From Neurospora intermedia (Eukaryota > Ascomycota > Sordariomycetes > Sordariales > Sordariaceae): 64,000 nt of DNA. Below, in pieces: positions 1 through 10,830 of the stretch. Made by a program: the position numbers and the translations under genes. Numbering within the stretch: position 1 is the stretch's first letter; the number at the start of each line of letters is the position of its first letter. Below the pieces are notes generated by a model that saw nothing but the letters and a program-made list of their open reading frames with translations, made no database searches and was not told where the DNA came from. The stretch spans positions 372,001-436,000 of the forward strand of contig BTPP01000012.1 of NCBI GenBank assembly GCA_037102815.1, in the 5' to 3' direction.

Positions 1-1614
1 CTTTGATGTCTGTACATGGTCTTTTACGATGGTCAAACCCAACGCCATATACGCGACCAAGATGACCCTTTTGCGACATCTCATCGTCGGGAATATTGCT
101 ACAGGATAAATGACAAGAATTGCCGTTGGTGCAGCGGTAACAGATCCAATCGCTGGGGAAAATAGCCGGACCTTTGACTTCGTCTTCGAGTATGATATGC
201 GCGAACCGACCAGATGTAGTGCGAACCGAAGACAGCCATGAATGTGACTCAAATAACTCGCATGGCATATCGACGAAATAACCGGGGCCAGAATATGACC
301 TCTTCCCCATGTCAGACATTATCATGTTTCTAAACACAGTAGGCGGATCGAAAAATGTCATTATTCCAGTTGATGCTGGTAATGGTAGCGGCAGTTGCGA
401 CGTCTCCAAATCAATGTCTATGCCCGCGGGGTCCCTCTCGGCGGCGGGGGCAAGGGTGTTGTCTGTGTCTCCCACTTGTGGTTGGAGGGGATTCGCTAAC
501 CGCTTGAGCTTCTCCACTCGTACAAGCGCTCGTTCGGCTGCCTTTTGCAGGACTCGACCTTCCTCAATATCGTTCCCGCTGTAATTCTCGGCACGGTTTT
601 TCGCTCGTCGAGCAAGTCTGTTGGCCTTGTCCAATTCCTCACGCGCCCGCAATGCCTCGAGTTTACGGCGTTCGTCTCCCTTGATGCGGGCTGGTAGAGT
701 TGGCATTTTCATAACGTTCAACGGAACTTTCGCCACCCGCATATTCATCATCGGCATTCGACTTCGCATATTCCTCGTCAACGTAATCAATTGCTTCGGC
801 AATGCCAGGACCATCGACGGGATTTTGCCAGGTTCAGAGTCGTCCCGGATTGTCATGAACACCTCTCGCAAGGCATCATAGTCCTTCCGGCTAAGACCTG
901 TCAAATCGGCGTACGTGGCCAGCGCCTTTGCCAGAGGGGACATTTGGATCGATTTATTCTGTCGCACGCCGAGGAATGTCGATGTATCTTCTTCGTCGGG
1001 TGGGTATATGGGAGCTAGACCCGGTTCGACTTCCCCCTCGGCGCCCGAAATGTCCGGATTGATTTCATCGAACGGCTCGTATTCCTCGAGAGGAGCGACC
1101 CAAATACAGTCCTCATAGTCCCCGGCGCCTGTTACGTCTTCGAGTGGAATGCCAGCACGAGCGGCTTCGACCAAGGCGTCTTCGAGGTCGCCGTCTCGAA
1201 GCTCATCGATGTCGACAACTATTACATCAGGTTAGCAATTCACGCTTGTTGATGTCAGTATCGGTCTTGATGCTTACGATCATCTTCATCAGATTCGCTG
1301 CCCTCTAGTGATGGTGGCGCGGTCGAAGAGTCAAAGCCGCCATTATCGATCATATCATCGTCATTGTTGCCGTCGTCAACCCCGCCACCGAACATTGCTC
1401 GAATCTCGTCGATGTCAAACATCGGTACATCTTGGTCAACATCATCGCCGTCGCTCATCTGGATGTCGCCGTCATCACTGGCAACGGGACTTTCGACGTT
1501 GTTGTTGCTACTGTCGGCGGGGTCACCGTCATCTTGCTCTGGCTGATTCTGGCGCAGTCTAGCTTGCGTGTTCTTGGTCTGCTTCCTGCCCGGTGGTCTC
1601 TGTTTGCGCGGCAT
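1..1614 (-). CDS. Unknown acidic protein with C-terminal Cys cluster (truncated at window edge)
   Basis: I do not recognise the family. The ATG is at 1614. Exon 1 runs 1614-1278, an intron 1277-1219 (GTAAGC donor, GCTAAC branch, TAG acceptor) follows, and exon 2 runs from 1218 open to the window edge, giving about 518 visible residues. The N-terminus is basic (MPRKQRPPGRK), then strongly acidic, with FDIDEIRAMF at residues 66-75. The middle holds a basic helical stretch (ARREELDKAN-like, around nt 600-680). Near the edge (nt about 98-141) lies a cluster C-x2-C-x5-C-x3-C that could bind zinc. It is transcribed head-to-head with the gene starting at 2080, across a 465-bp shared promoter. The loss of the C-terminus prevents a family call. 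A domesticated or active transposon protein is one possibility but is not shown. I am sure it is coding because the frame stays open for over 1,200 bp after a frame-consistent intron. Confidence 0.75.
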
Positions 1615-2079
1615 CTTGAACGCGGTCAGTGCTGCTACGCGTTTGGCGAAATGGCAGAGTTCTTGTCGAGGCGGGGATATTCAATTCGCAGCCTCCAGAA
1701 ACCCAGAAGAGTGCGATGCCAGTGGGGGGGGGGGGGGGGGGGGGGGAGGGCACTTCGTTTGTCGTCTGAACTCTGTCATTCACCCAGGCGCCCGTCCACA
1801 ATGTCGCGTTCTACCCTTCACCACAACAACCATTCACTGCTGCGACCATTCACTACTACGACCAGAGATCGATTTCGAACCCCATCGAACACGCACCCGT
1901 CCCACAAATACCGCACAAAATCCTGCCAAACTTTACGCACAAAGTTTTCTGTCTCCCAAATCCGTCGGACTCGCTTCAACCACCCACCCCATTTGCAAGC
2001 ACGCAACCAAGCAGGCTAGGAAAAGGGCAAGCGATCAAGCAAACAAAGCACGCGAAGCACGCGCGCACCCATATCGACC
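1615..2079. promoter_or_regulatory. Shared divergent promoter region with G23 run
   Basis: These 465 bp separate the start codons of two divergent unknown genes. The stretch contains an uninterrupted run of 23 G at 1724-1746 and CACAAC-rich leader-like sequence further right. No TATA box is obvious. Confidence 0.55.
1724..1746 (+). repeat. Poly-G tract (23)
   Basis: Uninterrupted G run inside the divergent promoter, 110 bp upstream of the minus-strand start at 1614. Such runs mutate in length easily and can form quadruplexes. Confidence 0.95.
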
Positions 2080-2315
2080 ATGTCCGAGAACACCAACAGT
2101 GGGGGCAACGACGGTCCTCCTCCTCAACTGTCACGGACAGCAGGTGGCGTTACTAGTAGAAAGCGCAAACCTCGTCGCCGTAACGTGAGTTCAATTATCT
2201 ACATGATCATCCATTGACTGTGCTAACACGACGTATTTTACAGGTTCGAGAGGATGACGCACACCCCCTTCAAGCACAATCGGCACAGCCGCAGCAAGCA
2301 GATGCATCACCGGCG

Positions 2316-2348
<33 letters not shown>

Positions 2349-5300
2349 TCGGGATTACGCGAGCTTCAGCCGGCAACACCCCAAAACCCCCTACCTCCGC
2401 CCGCGCGGCATGCTACCAGTAGGGGAGGATCTGTTTTGAAAGGCAGGAAAGAGAAGGCAGAAGCGAAGTACGATTACATTTCCATCACACCACCACAACA
2501 CCACAACATGGTACATTTAACTAACATGGTTGCATTGACCAGGACCCTCATGGCCGCGTACCCCTCCCGATTCTTGCCACTCAATCGTGAGAATATTGGC
2601 AAATTGGTCAACAACAGATACCGATTTTATTACGACTGGAAGCTGGACCCCAACAAACCCAGCGACGAGGAATGGGGTCACATGAAGAACAAAATCGACA
2701 CCATGCAGCGCAAAGTATTGCATACATACTGCTGCAACAGTTTGTCTCCGTCGGTGGTTCACAACCTCTACCCGAATGTCGATACCCTTACATGGACGTT
2801 CTTCGAGATGTACGAATATGCCAACGAACAGTTCGGACACTACAAGCATGAATTTCTCTATAACAAGATGTTCAAGCTTATTATGGGCTGGATCCGGGAC
2901 CACCCGACAGACTTCCGCTTCCACAAACAATATGCCTTGCCAAGAGTATTGAAGGAAGACGGAGAGATCGACGAAGACGCCCCCAGATTCTCACAAGCCA
3001 GTATCGAGCATACCAAGAAGTGGGCTTACGATAGACTCGACGGGTCGTTGTATGACTCCCTCTTCGAACATGTCGCTCCCATCCTGGACTGGAGAGAGAA
3101 CTTCGTAGCTGAGAGAAAGAACAAGAAGCTTCGCTTGTATCATCTCAAACTCGTCTATATTACTATGCTACGCGAGGTAGCCGAAGTCTATATGGACGAG
3201 CGTACAGCCGCAGACAACAAGGGCCGTCGATTGCACTGGATTCACAATGACAGCAGCTGGCCGATCAACGAGAGTGCCCGCAAGAGATGCAGCGACATAT
3301 ACAACAAGCTTGCCGCCCACGCAAACCTGAAGGATGTCGAGCTCAACTTGTTCATCTGGAACGAGCCTGCTCTTGTCCAGGGTAACGTCGTCGCCTTCGA
3401 CCCGACTGAGTTCTGGGCCAGACATGGCACTACAGACTCCCCGCCTCCGGCGCTGTCTAGCAGCAGTAGCAGCGCATCGAGCGCCAGCGACGATGACAAT
3501 AGCGACTTATTCATGGGCCCTGGCCCGGAGTCAGCTGAAGAACTGGTGTCTGGCTCGGCCTCGGCCTCAAAGAGGAAACTGCCATCCCCGACCGACAGCG
3601 CTAGCAAGATGCTAAAGACGACCGAGTCTTCGCGCACACCCGCATCACCGACTCCCAAGTCCCAACAGCAAAGCTTGACGATGGACAACCAACAATTGAA
3701 GCAACTCGCAATTCTTTTGGCCAAAATCACCCCTGCGCCCGGTCAAGATGCTGCAGAGCGCAAGATCGAAGTCGCCAATTACGTGCGCAAGCTACAGGGA
3801 CGTGTCAATTCATTCGACGAGTTGATGTCCAGCCTTCGTCAAGATTTCAAGCTCAATGAGACATACGTACCGCCCCCGTCCATTCCAGCAATGAACCAAC
3901 CCGTCAAGCCGAAGTCGACAACCGAGAAGAAGAAGGTTTCGAAAATTCCTCTTCCTCCATATGCCAAGCCTCCTGCTCCCGCTGCCACCATCAAACCCCA
4001 GTCCATTTCGGCCGAGGACTTCTTCGGTATCAATGACCCAGTCTTCGATATCGATGAATTGCATACTATATGGTCGCAACGGGATCTGCGCAATTTTGGG
4101 CGATGGATGGAGGAAGCACTGGGAGCCTTTTCAGCAGAACAGGAAACTGAATTCGCTACATGGCTTGGGGACCACCAGCCGAATGTCAATGACCCGAAGC
4201 AATACCTGGACGGCCTTTACAAGATTGTCCGTCATGCACGACAAATGGCCGGTCAACCTCGCCCGCTTACCCCCATTAGGCTACCGAAAGACGACTACGA
4301 GGAGTATACAACGTCCCTCGAAGCCGACCTTAGGGACCAATTGCCACGCGACATTGGCACAAAGCTCTTCAACGACTGGTCCGAACTCGAAGCGTCATAC
4401 AACCTCAAAAAGTTGCAGTATGACTTGAGTTCGACTATTTGGCATATGGCTCTCAAGGATTTACAGAACATGGTAGATGCAGCGCTCCATGAGGCTGGTG
4501 AATTGAACCAAGCTAAGGCCCTTAGTATCAAGGATGCAGAGGCTATGGACTTCGGCGATGCAGCATTACCAGACGATGAACCCTACCCCGTCAATCCCGA
4601 AGTCGTCGTTAATATGGGCGCCGATGATTCCGACCCTATGGACATCGACATGGACGAGGTCAATCGACACGCTGAAGCTGCTCGTAAAGAAAAGGAGTAT
4701 GAAGAACGTCAGAGGGCCGCCCGCCGGAAACAGCTAAAGGATGATGCTGCGCGTGCCGACAAAGAGAAAGCTGATCTCATCAAGCAGCAAGAGCAAGAGG
4801 ATGCACAGACCGACCGTCAAGCTCTCATCAAGAAGCAGCAGGATGCATTCAAAAAACAGCAGCAGGAAGCCTACAAAAAGCAACAAGAGGCTGATCGCCT
4901 CAAGCAGCAAGAGGAGGCTGCACAGAAGGAAGAAGCCGACCGCGTCAAGCAGCAAGAGGCTGATCGCATCAAGAAGCAGGAAGCCGACCGCATCAAACAG
5001 CAAGAGGCTGATCGCCTCAAGAAGCAGGAAGATGATCGCCTCAAGAAGCAGGAAGATGATCGCATCAAGAAGCAGGAAGCCGACCGCATCAAACAGCAAG
5101 AGGCTGATCGCATCAAGAAGCAGGAAGATGATCGCCTCAAAAAGCAGCAAGAGGAGGCTGCACAGAAGGAGGAAGCCGACCGCGTCAAGCAGCAAGAGGC
5201 TGATCGCATCAAGAAGCAGGAGGAAGAGGCTGCGAAGAAGGAAGCTGATCGCCTCAAGCAAGAGGAAGCCGACCGCATCAAGAAGCAGGAGGCTGCTCGT

Positions 5301-6131
5301 CTTGAGAAGGAAGAGGCTGATCGCATCAAGAAGCAGGAGGAAGCTGATCGTCTCAAGCAGGAGGAGGCTGTTCGTCTTGAGAAGGAAGAGGCTGATCGCA
5401 TCAAGAAGCAGGAGGAAGCCGACCGCATCAAAAAGCAGGAGGAAGAGGCTGCGAAGAAGGAAGCCGAGCGCCTCAAGCAAGAGGAGGCTGCTCGTCTTGA
5501 GAAGGAGGAAGCCGACCGTCGCAAGCAGGAAGAGGCTGCAAAGGCCAAGGAGTCGTCTCCATTGTCAGCGCCACCCCCTAGTTCTCCAATGCCGGACCTT
5601 CAGTCACCACTCGCCCATCGGCCCAGTCCTCGCAAGAATCCCGTCTCGCCTCTACCCCTACCGGAGATTACAGTGTCAACGACGTCTACCGATACACCCA
5701 CCTCCAGCACGGCGCCAAAGCGAACTCTTCGCAAGAAGTCCTCTTTTGCAGCTGCAACAATTGCATCACAAGCCCGTTCGGCGTCGCCTCAGGTTCCCTT
5801 CACCATGTCGACGCGCTCAACATCGCGTGCTGCACAGACTGCTACTCCCGATACTGCGACTGCTACTCCGGGCCGTATGTCGACACGATCCCAAACCCGT
5901 CGTGACTCTGCATCTGGTGATGTAGCTTCGCCTACCCCCAGTAACGCTAGTGGCGGTACTGGCTCAGTGCGCAGAGGCCGTCGTCGGGGTCGTGGCGGAC
6001 TCCCAGAGTTCAGGGATCAGCTTCGCGAGTACGACATTTACGATGCGGATGATTCGTTGACAGACGACTCGACCAGTCCGTCTGAGTTTATTGTTGGACA
6101 GCTTGCTCGCTTCCGAGCTGGTTACCACTAG
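2080..6131 (+). CDS. Large unknown protein with octad-repeat charged helix
   Basis: I do not recognise the family. Exon 1 is 2080-2184 (ATG, basic end RKRKPRRRN), intron 2185-2243 (GTGAGT donor, GCTAAC branch), exon 2 2244-6131; total 1,330 residues. Residues about 50-85 are Pro/Ala rich, including an (AP)n run encoded by a CCCGCG microsatellite. Residues about 120-420 look like a folded helical domain rich in aromatic residues. A Ser/Thr-rich linker follows, then FDIDELHTIW (636-645) opening a second helical segment. Residues about 878-1136 are a K/Q/E/A/D/R array built from an 8-residue unit of the type IKKQEADR, encoded by a 24-nt minisatellite. The tail is Ser/Thr-rich with an RRGRRRGRGG patch. 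The basic ends suggest a nuclear or nucleic-acid role, but that is inference. It is divergent to the edge-truncated gene, and both carry the FDIDE motif. Confidence 0.85.
4868..5540 (+). repeat. Coding 24-nt minisatellite (octad repeats)
   Basis: Imperfect tandem copies of a 24-nt unit (core GCTGATCGCATCAAGAAG) encode units such as IKKQEADR, LKKQEDDR and IKQQEADR. Copy number is likely to vary between strains. The period is eight residues, not seven, so it fits a charged single alpha-helix better than a classic coiled coil. Confidence 0.85.
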
Positions 6132-6493
6132 TGGTGATAACCACAACACATGCGACGCATCTCGTCAACCATGTCCGAGTAGTATTGACGGAAAGAGTTG
6201 CCAGTGCCGTATAAAGAATGCGCAGGCATGCAGCCCTGTCCTAGCAACAGGGGCATAAGAGGTTGGTTGGCCGCCCAATCCTCGAACTCTCTTCAGCATT
6301 ATCACCATAGGCACCTCAGAAAAAGCATAAAAAGAAAAAAAAACACAGAAAATGAAAAACCGGATTGTCCAATTTGTTTCCCTTTGTCGTTGTATGCGGT
6401 GATATCGTGATGTGCAGTAATGTGGTGTTGCATGGTGTTGTATTTCGCGAAGTTGTTTCTGCGCACGGATTGTTTGTATGCCCCTGAATGACG

Positions 6494-6689
6494 GTCGCTG
6501 AAAGTCTTGAGTGCAGCGCACTGTCTTAGCGATTGCTTCGTGGCGTGCACGGACCTCTTGCCTTGACTGCTGTACTTAGTCGCTGGACTTACACGATTAG
6601 CGACCGACTCCGGCAGTCAAGGTGAAAAGGTCCGTGCACTCTGCGATGAATCGCTAAGACAGTGTACTGCAACCAAGACTTTCAGCGAC
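6494..6689. repeat. 196-bp imperfect inverted repeat (foldback/MITE-like)
   Basis: Two 91-bp arms, 6494-6584 and 6599-6689, are reverse complements at roughly four fifths of positions and are separated by a 14-nt loop (6585-6598). Shared blocks include GTCGCTGAAAGTCTTG at the outer ends, CACTGTCTTAGCGATT, GTGCACGGACCT and CCTTGACTGC. There is no open frame and no obvious target-site duplication. It lies 360 bp past the stop of the 1,330-residue gene. Confidence 0.9.
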
Positions 6690-6892
6690 TAACTATAGCG
6701 CACATCGGATCGATCTGAATTGACCAATCAGCTTCTTCCCTCAACCAACAAGGCCTAGAGATTCAACATGCCTTGTAACCCAAACATGCCATACTCCATC
6801 AACAGGACCTCAAAGCCTTACTAAGGCTAAGAAGGCCTGTTCCCTAGCAGGTTTTCCCACTACGGTAGTGTACGTAGGCTAATACACACGGG

Positions 6893-6989
6893 CTACCTCT
6901 AGGTAGTACCTAGGTAGGTAAACAGTGGTCCGAGACATTCACCTCCCAGCAAGGCTTGCAAAGGGTTGTTTCGTTACCTAGGTAGGTAT
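6893..6989. repeat. TAGGTAGG/CCTACCTA motif cluster
   Basis: Two close clusters (6893-6920 and 6974-6989) of CCTAGGTAGGTA-type sequence, part of a motif family seen repeatedly between genes in this window. Confidence 0.8.
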
Positions 6990-7551
6990 GTTCATCTTGG
7001 AAATTTGGACGGCATCTTCTTGAATTTAGGAAGTCTCCCCCTCTGGTTTGTTTGCCGAAATGCTTGGCGCCCATGGCATGGATCAGATGTTGATCCTCAG
7101 TCGGAGCCGGAGCTTAGATCCGGAGCTTTCACCTCTAGGGTCAATTCGGCCGCCCCCTCATTACCGGTCTCATCAGAGATCAGAGCGTAAATCGCCGAGT
7201 CACTTAGTCTTGATCAGCAAGTTGATGGTGATGGTCTCGCGGTTTGGCATACTTTTTGGTATGGTGTGGTTTGAGAGGTAAGGCGTTTGGTGGTTTCGGA
7301 TGTGCCAAGTTTGGTTATATGTCCCCTCCGGTCGGTCTAACGCCGGCGAACTACAACTGCCGTTCGAGACATGGAAGATGGGTAGCTCGTGCCGCGTGTG
7401 GTGATATTATCATGATGATACGTGCAATGGTATGGAAGTTGGGTGCTACCCTATAATATCGAGTTCACCTTATGAAGCATGTGAAAAGACATTTTGAACA
7501 GCTCGAAAAGTAAGCAAAAGGGCAAACAAACAATAGAGAGTCAGCAAGGGG

Positions 7552-7578
7552 AAAAAAAAAAAAAAAAAAAAAAAAAAA
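7552..7578 (+). repeat. Poly-A tract (27)
   Basis: Uninterrupted A run in the gene-free stretch. Confidence 0.95.
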
Positions 7579-9153
7579 GTCAAACATGTCGTCGACAGTG
7601 GATTCCCAAGCTGCACATGCAAGGAAGAAGGGGTCTTTCTTACCCAGACATTAACTCGCTGAGGTGGGAATCCCTTCATGCAGTCGACAGTGGTGTGCAG
7701 TGGTCCATGTGCAGTGCATCATCACGCCGAAGCACTGCCGCCTGCATTCCCTTCAAATGGAAGTCGCACAGCCTGCAAGATATTAGCGCTGTGATCCACT
7801 GATGGACAGTGATCCTTGGGTTGGGTTTCTTGTCGGCTTCCACTGAGGTGGGGTGCGTTTGGTGCTAACCTTTGTTGGGTGTTTGTTGCCGAGACACACT
7901 CACTGGACTTGGGGGAGATTGCGCCTTGTTGCTCGGCAGGCCTATCGGGCCACGGCATCACCAACAACACCAAGAAACTCTATGCAACCTAGGTCTCGAT
8001 CTCGATCTCAGTACAACTTGGAGATGTCAAGTTGCTTCCATTCCCAATCTCATTGCTCTCGTTGGTCAGGGTCCGTAGTCGAGGTTGGGCACCAGTCACC
8101 ACGTGGATAATCACGGGCATCATCACGAGTGAGACATGGAATTTGCACATGCTTTTCCTAGAATCCATCTGACTCTCAGCAGCATCCCAGCCAAGCCACC
8201 TACCGAATTTGGAGACACTGCAGAACGAACAAGCCTCTTCTGCCTGTCTCCGCGGAGCTGGATCGAAGGATTCGGAGACTAGAAGAGGAGGGACGGGATT
8301 CACAATTGTTGGAAGAAGCCGGGGGTGACATCAAAGGGAAGTGTGATAGCGGGGTGTAGGATTTCGAACTGGTGGGCGGCTTACTTGGTCTGTGATTGCC
8401 AAGAGCCGTAGCCTACATGTAGGACCGACCGAACGAAGAGCAGGCAAAGATTCACACCATCGTAAAAGGTGTGTGTGTCTGGCATTTCCATTTTTCCATC
8501 CTTTCGTTGTTTGATTCAAGATCGTTACGGTTTCCTAATTTCACTGAATTTAACTCGAAATTATAGAAAAAAAACATTGCAAACATACGAATACACCGGG
8601 TGAAAAAGAAGCTAGCAAGGAAAGAAAGCTAGTAACATCGGACTACGACGACACACTCCCTCACTCACAACCAAAAGCAAGAAAAAAAAGTGACCAAAGT
8701 CCAAGTTAGGTCAGCGACAACGTTCGACGTTCCCCTAACCCAAGTCGACCAAGCCACCCCAATCAAGTGGCCAATTCCCCCGGATTCCCTGAATCTGGAC
8801 GCGTTGTTGCCCTTCTGCGTCCCCGACTGGTCCTGTTCGCTCGGTCGGTCGGTCGCTGGAGGGTCCCCGTCGTCATTTGTCCAAGCGGCGGCCGAAGCGA
8901 CATCGTCATTTCTGTTCCCCAAGAGCCAAGGTTTGGGCAAATAACTGGAGTGCGCTACATAACTTTTGGCGTGAAGTCGGTATCACCCGACTTTCATGTT
9001 CACGATCCCCAGATTTGAAGGCGATGCGTCTTGTCCTGTCTGCAGGGCCTCTTTCACAATTCACGATGCTATCCCGAAAATTACGCAGCTATGCCGAGTT
9101 GAGGAAACCGGGAAACTGTATCTATCATTTAGTGCCGTCAGTCAGTCACGGTC

Positions 9154-9182
9154 GCACTCACACTCACACTCACACTCACACT
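9154..9182 (+). repeat. CACTCA hexanucleotide microsatellite
   Basis: Four to five tandem copies of a CACTCA unit in intergenic DNA. Neighbouring frames read Ser-His or Thr-His runs that I regard as non-coding. Confidence 0.9.
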
Positions 9183-10830
9183 TTCTCCCGAGGTCTCATG
9201 TCATGTCATGCCCACCTGCAATGAGTGCCATGCAGCTATGCTTTTTCGTTTCCCCGCATGATATTGGCGACATGTAGTAGGGAGCGAACCACTACTGTAT
9301 TCCCACCGTCCTCTATTCTACTTCTCAGTTACACTGTCGCCTTTTTCCCATACTTGCTGCACCCCAGTATCAACGTTCCACTTTACCAGTGTATAAATGG
9401 AGGCAAAAACGAGGCCAGAAGGCAACATTCCCTTCTGAACTCCAGCCGGCGAAGACAGACACGGAATGAGAAAGACTCACTGCAATGCAAGACGGCAAAG
9501 CGAGTGTGATAGAAGAAGGGAAACCGGCATCACCACTACCACCACTCAGCGGATCACCAAACTCTTGGCAACGCTCTTGGCGTCAATAGTATTGGTCAGT
9601 CTCAGCCGTCCTTGCCCGTCCTGACCAATCGATCCCGAATCACGCACGCTTTGTGCTCAATCTTTCGTTCTTTACATGTACGCAGTAGTGTACGCTCTTT
9701 GTTACATACCTACTTACGCTGCAGTAGGTATCTTTCCCTGCATCTTTTCATTTTGAAGGAAAGCAATCGGAGCGAGTCCTTCGGGAAGTCATGCAGTCTT
9801 GAGATGGTTGCTAGGACAGATTGGGGGATGGTCGGGTTTACCTCTTCTTATTGAATAAAGCAGATACGATCTGCGAGAGTGATTGTTGTGGTGTTGCGAT
9901 GCTGCGGTTTGGTTATGGTTGAGGATGGTGTTGATCTCGGAAGGTCTGAGACGGCTCAGACGGGACGGGATCAAGACGAGAGAAGAGTAAGCGAGGGGAA
10001 AACTGAATGGAGAGGACTGATGGACTGGAGATAAGACTGTGTTCATTTTACCAGGACTGATACCATCACATGTCCTTCGCCATCACACAAGGGAAACAGA
10101 CTACAGGATGATGGACGGACAGCCGACTGTAAATCTTCAAGTGAAGGCATTCCAACATCTGACTAGCTTTGCGCGTGTATGTAGGTACCCAGTTGAGAGC
10201 CATCTCGCCTACCATTACCCCAACCCGTCTAGTCGAAACGATTGAAGCCAGCTGCGCGCGTGCGCCCCCTTTCAATAGATCACTGCACACAACTCCAAAT
10301 TCGGGGTTAGTCAATTTTGGGTGTTGACGATAACGGGAGACAGCAGCGCTTGTTACCGCGATAGCTCTGCCTCGTCACCGGGTCAGTAACATCCCACCTA
10401 TGTACCATGCCCGAAAGAAAGCGGCTGAAGAAAAAGTGGCGTTATCGGAGCAGCATTGCAGATAAAACGCCAACAAAACCATACAAATCGTTCACGTGGT
10501 TGAGTCCAATGAAGAACTGCATGGATGCTATCGTGAAGTTCATTTCAGCCTCGGCTGCCTTTGTGTTGTTCTTGCCCCGCTTCAGGCAGTTTCGTGAGGT
10601 TCCGTGAGGACTGAGGGCGGGAGACCGGGCAAGATAACAGCCTCGTAGTTCCGAACATTTGCAATATCAAGAGATAACTTTCGAATCTTTTACCACGCCA
10701 GTTGATCGAGCATCGCGAACCTTGGCACCGAAGTTCATGATTCTCGCTTTGTTATCTCCCTCTTGTTTCCAAAGTCTCTGCTACCGAGTATCTTTGATCA
10801 TTTGGATCGCCAGCAACTACAGTACCTACA

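Larger units (their letters stand above)
6132..10830. other. Gene-free stretch (4.7 kb)
   Basis: I see no convincing gene. It holds the foldback repeat at 6494-6689, TAGGTAGG motifs at 6893-6920 and 6974-6989, an A27 run at 7552-7578 and a CACTCA microsatellite at 9154-9182. The only open frames are short, overlapping on both strands and without family motifs. The right end should contain the promoter of the gene at 10831. Confidence 0.6.

Noticed and set aside
4734-5548. Long open frames on the minus strand and in another plus frame across the octad-repeat region
   Set aside because: They are shadows of the 24-nt coding repeat (all frames stay open) and encode monotonous Leu/Phe or Ser/Arg repeats.
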